A stretch of 64,000 nt of DNA from Haladaptatus sp964399275 (GTDB taxonomy: Archaea; Halobacteriota; Halobacteria; Halobacteriales; Haladaptataceae): the NCBI GenBank assembly GCA_964399275.1, contig CAYNQM010000002.1:39558-103557 (forward strand). Reading direction: 5' to 3'. Under the pieces are notes generated by a model. That model searched no databases and had not been told where the DNA came from. It was given only the letters and a program-made list of their open reading frames with translations. Shown piece after piece: positions 57,999 through 64,000 of this stretch; within the stretch, counting starts at the first letter, position 1, and each line of letters opens with the position of its first letter. The position numbers and the translations under genes were made by a program.

Positions 57999-58805
57999 CT
58001 AGCCCTGCGGTTGGACGGCCCGGATGTGGTACGCGTCAGACCGCTCGCTGAGTCGTTCGACCTCGAATCCGTGGTCGCGGAGATACGTCTCGATGTTCTC
58101 GGTCGAGGTTCCGTAGTCCGCGCTGAGTTCGTGGTGAAGCTCCGCGTAGACGGCGCGGATGTCGGAGAGTCGCTCCCCGAACCCTTCGAGAACTTGCAGT
58201 TCGGCCCCCTCAACGTCAATTTTCAACACGTCGGGCAGGGGGAACGTTCCGTCCTCGACCAGCGTCTCACCCCGGAAAACGTCGATTTCGAGTTCACCGT
58301 CCGCGGAAAGGGCGTGTTTTCCCTCGCCGTAGTTTTGACTTTCGACGGCGAGCGTTCCCGAACCGTTCTCGTTCGAGAGCGCGAATTCGGCGACTTCCCA
58401 CCGGCCCGCCGGAACGTTCGCGGACAGATTGTGTCGAAGCCGAACCACGTTCCTCGGCATGGGTTCGAACGCGATGACCGTCCCGCTCCGGAGCCGTTTG
58501 CCGACGAAACAGGTGTGAGTTCCGATGTTCGCACCAACGTCGTACACGATATCGGACTCCCGAACGTCCCTGAGCAGGGATTCGACGACTGCGCGTTCGC
58601 CGACGAGCGAGGTCGCCCGATGATATTCGGTACGGGTGTCGGCCCCGAACTCGACGGTGTAGCCACCGACCGTCACCGACGCAGACCAGAGGTGGAGCGC
58701 GAGCTTGACGTGCCAGTAAATGGTCGCCAGCACCGGTGCGACTCCCACCTGCTTGCAGAAATTCCACAAGTGGCTTCGAGCGGCTCGCCGCTCCAAATCG
58801 GGCAT
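57999..58805 (-). CDS. FkbM family methyltransferase, copy 2
   Basis: 268 residues from the ATG at 58805 (M-P-D-L-E-R-R). TATA-like ATATATATTTATG lies directly upstream, supporting this start over 58853. Motif I SDIVYDVGANIGTHTCFVGK, VIAFEPMPRNVVRLRHNLSA, and the FkbM signature LKIDVEGAELQVLEGFGE. Same family and size as copy 1 (54021) but only moderately similar. It is convergent with beta-helix copy 2, 34 bp apart. Confidence 0.9.
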   Translation of the reverse strand: MPDLERRAARSHLWNFCKQVGVAPVLATIYWHVKLALHLWSASVTVGGYTVEFGADTRTEYHRATSLVGERAVVESLLRDVRESDIVYDVGANIGTHTCFVGKRLRSGTVIAFEPMPRNVVRLRHNLSANVPAGRWEVAEFALSNENGSGTLAVESQNYGEGKHALSADGELEIDVFRGETLVEDGTFPLPDVLKIDVEGAELQVLEGFGERLSDIRAVYAELHHELSADYGTSTENIETYLRDHGFEVERLSERSDAYHIRAVQPQG

Positions 58806-59021
58806 ACGAGAAACACGGGAGTCGAAGCATAAATATATATCACGGATAACCAACGGCGGTACAACGGCGGGAATTAGCTTAGCAGGCCCATAACAAAGTC
58901 TTCAAATACGAAATATCGGGACGAGAACTCACTGCGTCCGGACGAGACGCGAGCGAGAATATCAATAGCTACCGATGAACGTGTTGTTTCTCCCGAATGA
59001 CGGCGACTGCGGTGATGAGAG

Positions 59022-60539
59022 ATGAGCAAGCGCTCTCCGCTCGAACTTTTCCGCTGGGTGAGACGAATGCTCTCGCCAGGTGGTGGCGTCTCAGAGCGTG
59101 CCGTAAAAAGCGGCATCTGGGCGTCGATGGCAAACGTCATCGGGCGCGGACTACAACTCGTCAAACTCGTCGTCCTCGCCCAAATACTGCCGCCGAAGGA
59201 GTTCGGACTGGTCGCTATCGCACTGCTGGCGCTGGCGGCCATGCGTCGGTCGTCGAAACTCGGGATTCAGGAAGCACTCATCCAGCGCGAAGAAGAAAAC
59301 GTCAACGACTACCTCGACACGGCGTGGACGCTAGAAGCCCTGCGGGGTGCGCTTCTCGGGGGAGTTGCGTATCTGGCGGCACCGACAATCGCCTCGTTTT
59401 TCGGCGAACCGCGAGCGACCGACGTGGTTCGCGCGATGGCGCTCATCCCCCTCCTGACGGGGATTCAGAACCCCGGCATCGTCTACTTCCGCAAAGACCT
59501 GAACTACGACAAGCAGTTCGTCTACCTCGTCGGGAAGGCGGTCGCGGCGGTCGCGGTGTCCATCGTGCTGGCCTACCAACTCCAGAACGTCTGGGCGCTC
59601 GTTTACGGCGACATCGCGGGCGTGGTGACGGCGACGGCGCTGTCCTACGTCCTGCACGACAATCGACCTCGACCGCGGCTGAACGTCGCACAGGCCCGCG
59701 AGCTCATCGGCTACGGGAAGTGGATTACCGCCTCCGGCGTCATCGTCTTCCTCATCACCGAAGGCGACGACGTGTTCGTCGGGTGGCTCCTCGGGGCTAC
59801 GGCACTCGGTCTCTACCAGTACGCCTACAAACTCTCGAACGCGCCCGCGACGGAGGTGACGAAAGTTCTCTCGAATGTCATCTTCCCGACGTACTCCAAA
59901 CTTCAGAACGACGCCGCGAACCTTCGGCGGGCCTTTTTCAAGACGGTGCAGTTGACGACGTTCGTCTCGATTCCGCTCGCAATCGGTATCGTCGCCGTCG
60001 CGCCCACCTTCGTCCACACCTTCCTCGGCCCCGAGTGGACGACCGCGATATCCGTCATGCAGTTGCTCGCGCTGTGGGGCCTCCTGCGCTCTGTCGGCGC
60101 GACGACCGGGCCGCTGTTTCAGGCAGTCGGAAAGCCCGACATCGCGACGAAGATTCAGGTCGGAAAGCTGGCCATCATCGCCCTGACCATCTATCCGGCC
60201 ACAATGGCTTACGGTATCGTCGGTGCTGGCGCGGTCATCGTCGGTAACTCGCTCGTGTTCTCCGAGCCCGTCTCGACGCTCCTCGCGGTTCGCGTGGTCG
60301 ATGGCACCTACCGCGAGTTCGTCCGAATCCTCTCGTATCCGCTGGCCGCGAGCGCTGTGATGTACGGCGGGGTGGTTTTCGTCGGCGACGCATCGCCGGT
60401 CAGCGGCATCCTGAAGTTCGTCCTGATGGTCGCAACCGGCGTCGTCGTCTACGGTGCGACGATACTGACGATGGAGATGTGGGGCGATTACGGAATCCGG
60501 GACGTTCTCCGGACTGTAACCAGTGCTGTCGGGAAGTGA
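59022..60539 (+). CDS. polysaccharide flippase (Wzx/PST type), copy 2
   Basis: 505 residues with about 14 membrane helices. The start KSGIWASMANVIGRGLQLVK and LAQILPPKEFGLVAIALLAL are typical of lipopolysaccharide-type flippases. A central GYGKWITASGVIVFLITEGD segment and GVIAPTF-like loops follow. It lacks the Thr-rich tail of the flippase at 51693 and belongs to a different subfamily. It exports lipid-linked glycan units. Two flippases suggest two repeat units or two glycans are made from this locus. Confidence 0.92.
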   Translation: MSKRSPLELFRWVRRMLSPGGGVSERAVKSGIWASMANVIGRGLQLVKLVVLAQILPPKEFGLVAIALLALAAMRRSSKLGIQEALIQREEENVNDYLDTAWTLEALRGALLGGVAYLAAPTIASFFGEPRATDVVRAMALIPLLTGIQNPGIVYFRKDLNYDKQFVYLVGKAVAAVAVSIVLAYQLQNVWALVYGDIAGVVTATALSYVLHDNRPRPRLNVAQARELIGYGKWITASGVIVFLITEGDDVFVGWLLGATALGLYQYAYKLSNAPATEVTKVLSNVIFPTYSKLQNDAANLRRAFFKTVQLTTFVSIPLAIGIVAVAPTFVHTFLGPEWTTAISVMQLLALWGLLRSVGATTGPLFQAVGKPDIATKIQVGKLAIIALTIYPATMAYGIVGAGAVIVGNSLVFSEPVSTLLAVRVVDGTYREFVRILSYPLAASAVMYGGVVFVGDASPVSGILKFVLMVATGVVVYGATILTMEMWGDYGIRDVLRTVTSAVGK

Positions 60540-60729
60540 GCACTGTTTCAGATGTTCCTAAACACAATTTTCCTGATATTATACTGTGTATAGTTAACCG
60601 CCATAGGGTCAATGATGTGAGTAGAGCTAACCGTGACACGAGCGAGAACTGCTGTGAGATGGAATCGGCGGACGACCACATGCCGCCGTGGCACGGGACT
60701 ATCCAGCGGTGGCGAGTGAGGTGTGAACG

Positions 60730-62448
60730 ATGAATAAAGAAATATTCGGCGTCTTTGGCGACCGAGACGAGTTCGAGCGATTCCGTTCGGAACGGGAGTT
60801 CGACGACGTCGTGACGAGCGACGTTGCAACCGTCGGAATTCGGGATACCGGCCTCGGAATTCCGGGACGGAGCGCTTCGTATTCCGGTGAACAGGGCTCG
60901 TGTGTCATTTGGGGAGAGGCGTATCCCAACAAGCGCGGCTGGTCGGAGCCAGCCCGCTGGTTGTTAGAACAGTACGTTGAAAAAGGAAAAGACGCCATCA
61001 GAGCACTCAACGGGTCGTATCTCGCGTTCATCGAACACGACGGCGAGACGGTCGTGCTGACCGACCCGATTCGGTCGTGGGAGTGTTTCTACACGGACGA
61101 CCCCGGCGTTCGCGTGTTCGGTTCCGACGCGGCGGAAGTCGCGCGAACTATCGACAACCCGACGATGCACCGGCAGTCAGTCGGGGAGTTCCTACATATG
61201 GGCGTCGTCCTCGGGAACAAGACGCTGTTTCACGAACTCAATCGAGTGTCGTTCGACGGCTATCTGACCCCGGAGGCAGTCGGCGAACTCGACCGATTCG
61301 TCTACGACGAACAGGACATGGACTACGCGAGCGAGCTCGCCGACCGAATGCAGAGAGCGATTCGGCGGCGCTCGCGCCAGCCCGGCAAGAAGGGACTGCT
61401 CCTGTCGGCGGGGTACGACTCGCGGACGCTCCTCTCGCAGTTCCCCGAAATCGAACACTGCTACACGGTCGGGATGCCCGACGCGCAGGAAGTCAAAGTC
61501 GCGCGCCGACTAGCGAAGCAGTACGACGTTGACCACACGACGCTGGTGACGAACGACCGCTACATCATGCCCGGCGAGCAGAAGGTTCGGGATACGAACG
61601 GCATCAAGGAGTCCATCCACATCCACCACGCGGGGTACAACAACGACATCGAGGTGGATACGATGTACCACGGACTGCTGTTCGACACGCTCATTCGGGG
61701 GTTCGGCCAGAAGCGGAGCGAGTTCGAACTGTTCGGCAAAAAGATTCCGCTGAAGCAGATGGAAGCCGACCCCGACCCCGTCGAAGCGTCGTTCGACAAC
61801 TTCGGCTATCTGCCGGACAAGAGCAAGCAAGTCGCAGAGCAGTACACCTCCGACTCAGACGCCGCGGGGCGGTTCGTCCGCGACGCCATCGCGTCCGAGT
61901 TCGACCGTTGCTGGGACAGATGCGATTCGGTGCAGAACGCGCTCTCGCTATTCAGCATCAGCAACCAGCCGACGATTCCGTTCCGCACCCATCTCGCGGA
62001 CAACTACTTGGAATCGTTCATCGCGGCGGACACGGAACTGCTGGAGTGGCACCTCCAGACGCCGCCGGAGTACCGAACCACCGCGACGTTCATCCGCGCG
62101 ATTCGGCAGTTGGACGACAGCCTCTTCCGTCACCGCCCGCCAGACCGCCCCTACATGTCCACGCTCCTGTCGGAGATGGAGCGGTTCGCGCGGCGAAAGC
62201 TCCCGTTCGTGCAGGAGTTCGAACCGGCGTGGCCCGACCGACAGCAGGTCTACGACCGCTACAACTTAGACCAGCGGTTGTTCCCGGAACACGAGGCGAT
62301 TCACGAACTGCCCTCGCGGCACAAACTCCGCATCAACGACATGGTCGGCTGGGTCGCCCAGTGTTCCGAGACGGCCGTCAACCCGACCGACGTGCTTCAT
62401 CTCCCCGGCGAAGACAGCGGTGCTGACGAAATTCGGTCGGAGAACTGA
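60730..62448 (+). CDS. asparagine-synthase-like protein lacking the glutaminase cysteine
   Basis: 572 residues. The N-terminal part resembles the AsnB glutaminase fold (MNKEIFGVFGDRDEFERFRS, GSYLAFIEHDGETVVLTDPI), but residue 2 is Asn, not the catalytic Cys. The synthetase domain has a PP-loop variant KGLLLSAGYDSRTLLSQFPE, EVKVARRLAKQYDVDHTTLV and a long helical C-terminus. AsnB-like enzymes in glycan loci often amidate sugar acids; without the cysteine it would need free ammonia or another nucleophile. It begins 190 bp after the flippase on the same strand. Confidence 0.85.
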   Translation: MNKEIFGVFGDRDEFERFRSEREFDDVVTSDVATVGIRDTGLGIPGRSASYSGEQGSCVIWGEAYPNKRGWSEPARWLLEQYVEKGKDAIRALNGSYLAFIEHDGETVVLTDPIRSWECFYTDDPGVRVFGSDAAEVARTIDNPTMHRQSVGEFLHMGVVLGNKTLFHELNRVSFDGYLTPEAVGELDRFVYDEQDMDYASELADRMQRAIRRRSRQPGKKGLLLSAGYDSRTLLSQFPEIEHCYTVGMPDAQEVKVARRLAKQYDVDHTTLVTNDRYIMPGEQKVRDTNGIKESIHIHHAGYNNDIEVDTMYHGLLFDTLIRGFGQKRSEFELFGKKIPLKQMEADPDPVEASFDNFGYLPDKSKQVAEQYTSDSDAAGRFVRDAIASEFDRCWDRCDSVQNALSLFSISNQPTIPFRTHLADNYLESFIAADTELLEWHLQTPPEYRTTATFIRAIRQLDDSLFRHRPPDRPYMSTLLSEMERFARRKLPFVQEFEPAWPDRQQVYDRYNLDQRLFPEHEAIHELPSRHKLRINDMVGWVAQCSETAVNPTDVLHLPGEDSGADEIRSEN

Positions 62449-62456
62449 TTAGGAGC

Positions 62457-62467
62457 CGTATAATAAA
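62457..62467 (+). promoter_or_regulatory. TATAATAAA-type promoter of the DUF1616 gene
   Basis: CCGTATAATAAAACCCG, centred about 30 nt before the ATG at 62494. Confidence 0.5.
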
Positions 62468-62493
62468 ACCCGTTTCACGCGATTTGATTTACA

Positions 62494-63675
62494 ATGAGTA
62501 CGAATAGCCGCTGGTGGTTTGCAGACCTCTTCCTGGCCCTCGTCGTGGCCGGTATCGGAGGATACGCGGCGTACGCCGGAATCGGTGGACGATCGCAGGT
62601 CGCGCTCGTGTTACCACTCGTCGTTTTCCTCCCGGGATACGTCTTCATTTCGGCGCTGTTCCCGGAAGGCGGAGAGGATGATGGGCGCACGTTCGGCGAC
62701 GACAGGGACGCGGTTTACACGCTCGGCGGTCCCGAGCGTGTCGGACTCTCGGTGACGATAAGCGTCGCCGTCGTCCCCATCGTCGCGGCGATTGCGAACT
62801 TCACGCCGTGGGGAATCAGACTGCGTCCGATTCTGATCGGCATCCTCGGCTTTACGGCGTTCTTCGCGCTCGTCGCACTGGCTCGACGATTGCGCGTCCC
62901 CACTGAGCGACGATACACTCCCGGCCTGCCGGGACTGCTGTTCAGTTCGGCAGACCGGCGCTCGGGGAGCACGACGACGATTTTGAACGTCGGAATCGTC
63001 ATCAGTTTCCTGCTCGTGGCGTCCAGCGTCGGATTCGCGGTGCTCAATCCTCCGCAAGGCGAGCAGTTCACAGGGTTCTACGCGCAGACGCAGCAAATCA
63101 ACAGCGACACGAACACCCTGTACGAGGGCAATCTCGACAGCGACGGCATCACCGCCAACGTCGATAATCAGGAGGGAGAGCGAACCAAATACACGGTCGT
63201 CGCGCTGCTCCAGCGCGTCGAGGACGGGAACGTCACGGAAGAAGTCAGGTACGACGAGAAATCGGTGCGGGTCGGCGCGGGGAAGACGAAGCAAGTCACG
63301 CTCACCGGCGATCCGTCCATCACGGGCGACAACGTTCGGGTTCAGCTCCTACTCTACAAGGGCAACCCGTCCGGACAGCCGTACCACAAGGCACCGGTGT
63401 GGATTTCCTCGCAGAGCGCGCAATCCGAAACGACGCCCAGCGACGATAGTGGTGACGACCAAAACGACGACGATCAGAATAACAACGACGATCAGAACGA
63501 CGATAACCAAAACGACGAGCAGACGACGCAACCGCCGGAGACGAGCAGTACGACGAGCACGACTTCCGGAACGACGAGCACCTCGACCACGGGGACGACG
63601 ACATCGGGAACCACGACGACTTCCGGAACGACGACGGGCACAACTACCACGACCGACGACGGCGTGTTCCCCTGA
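62494..63675 (+). CDS. DUF1616 membrane protein with extracellular Asp/Asn- and Thr-rich tail
   Basis: 393 residues. Four membrane helices at about 8-28, 36-54, 80-102 and 108-128, then a fifth near 165-185 (NVGIVISFLLVASSVGFAVL) leading to an extracellular beta domain (QGEQFTGFYAQTQQINSDTN, YTVVALLQRVEDGNVTEEV). The last ~80 residues are an Asp/Asn-rich then Thr/Ser/Gly-rich tail ending T-D-D-G-V-F-P. DUF1616 proteins are often found in archaeal glycosylation loci. The tail resembles that of the flippase at 51693. Confidence 0.87.
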   Translation: MSTNSRWWFADLFLALVVAGIGGYAAYAGIGGRSQVALVLPLVVFLPGYVFISALFPEGGEDDGRTFGDDRDAVYTLGGPERVGLSVTISVAVVPIVAAIANFTPWGIRLRPILIGILGFTAFFALVALARRLRVPTERRYTPGLPGLLFSSADRRSGSTTTILNVGIVISFLLVASSVGFAVLNPPQGEQFTGFYAQTQQINSDTNTLYEGNLDSDGITANVDNQEGERTKYTVVALLQRVEDGNVTEEVRYDEKSVRVGAGKTKQVTLTGDPSITGDNVRVQLLLYKGNPSGQPYHKAPVWISSQSAQSETTPSDDSGDDQNDDDQNNNDDQNDDNQNDEQTTQPPETSSTTSTTSGTTSTSTTGTTTSGTTTTSGTTTGTTTTTDDGVFP

Positions 63676-63860
63676 CGCGATGTGAGATTATTTGCTGAGA
63701 CAGCTCAGGAAACGACGTGTCCTTTTTTGAGAGAAGAAGTTCGGTGTGTCATCGCCTCACGACGATTTTCGGGAAGTCGTGAATCTGAGAGTCCAAGAAC
63801 TAGACGAAGACGGGATCATGAAGTAGAAAAATCGATCCACCGAGCGTCCGAAACACGCAA

Positions 63861-64000
63861 CTACTGATACTGCGAGCAGACGCGACGGATACCTTCTTCG
63901 AAACTGATTTCGGGTTCCCAGCCGGTTTCCGACGTGAACTTCGTCACGTCGGCTTTGGTGTCGTGGACGTACACGTCGTCCGAAATCGGATTTTCGACGT
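63861..64000 (-). CDS. NAD-dependent sugar epimerase/dehydratase, C-terminal end (partial)
   Basis: The last 46 or so codons on the minus strand read YVHDTKADVTKFTSETGWEP then EISFEEGIRRVCSQYQ and TAG at 63861-63863. This is the characteristic C-terminus of extended-SDR UDP-sugar 4-epimerases/dehydratases. The rest of the gene lies beyond the right edge. It fits nucleotide-sugar supply for the surface-glycan locus. The 185-bp gap 63676-63860 holds no gene apart from a short frame of no clear meaning. Confidence 0.8.
   Translation of the reverse strand, partial: VENPISDDVYVHDTKADVTKFTSETGWEPEISFEEGIRRVCSQYQ

Noticed and set aside
63727..63825. Short plus-strand frame resembling the end of a winged-helix protein (REVVNLRVQELDEDGIMK)
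   Set aside because: Only about 28 codons follow a stop codon and no start is present. At best a tiny remnant; too weak to list.

Overview
The window is a 64-kb stretch of a haloarchaeal (class Halobacteria) chromosome or large replicon. The evidence is a strongly acidic proteome, archaeal TATA boxes placed about 25-30 nt before many start codons (leaderless genes), an archaeal TFB, and many halophile-only families: bacterio-opsin-activator (bat) type HTH proteins, HalX, halocyanin, UPF0058, and several DUF7xxx-type winged-helix and zinc proteins. The genus cannot be fixed from sequence alone; Haladaptatus or a relative is only a guess. No rRNA, tRNA, CRISPR or intact insertion sequence was seen.

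Region 1 (1-11.7 kb), visibly more A/T-rich than the rest, looks like a specialised-metabolism locus. It holds four cytochrome P450s (524, 2841, 4202, and 8370 on the minus strand), two tandem O-methyltransferases (5571, 6881), a ThuA-like protein, and a homologue of archaeal 3-dehydroquinate synthase II that overlaps the ThuA gene. Two bat-type regulators flank or interrupt it. Two separate tandem duplications built the P450 pair and the methyltransferase pair. The P450 duplication carried along the 3' end of the regulator gene.

Region 2 (11.8-24.3 kb) is a patchwork of small regulators and small proteins: zinc proteins, UPF0058 proteins, a halocyanin, and a ParA-type ATPase with a small partner behind a palindrome-rich leader. 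It also has two PadR repressors, a TFB, a two-repeat haloarchaeal family, two membrane-anchored winged-helix proteins, a bat regulator, a DUF7504-like protein and a bat pseudogene. Two stretches look like non-coding RNA genes.

Region 3 (24.5-43.7 kb) is mainly core and housekeeping. It starts with a signalling set (HalX response regulator, double-domain KaiC-like ATPase, PAS histidine kinase). Then follow TenA, HisS, a Dph6-type enzyme, a galactonate-dehydratase-like enolase with an SDR, NadE, and a GlmU-like nucleotidyltransferase. An unusual receptor with an extracellular calcium-repeat domain and a cytoplasmic winged helix closes the region, next to a third membrane-anchored winged-helix protein.

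Region 4 (43.8-64 kb) is a cell-surface polysaccharide locus. It contains GT2 and GT4 glycosyltransferases, two flippases, two FkbM methyltransferases, two Tat-exported beta-helix proteins, and a Tat lipoprotein deacetylase. An asparagine-synthase-like protein, a DUF1616 protein and the end of an NAD-dependent epimerase complete it. A four-gene DUF4129/DUF7269/DUF58/DUF7519-like operon is embedded. The beta-helix/FkbM/flippase trio occurs twice in different order. Several genes share an unusual TATAATAAA(G/A)CCC-type promoter.
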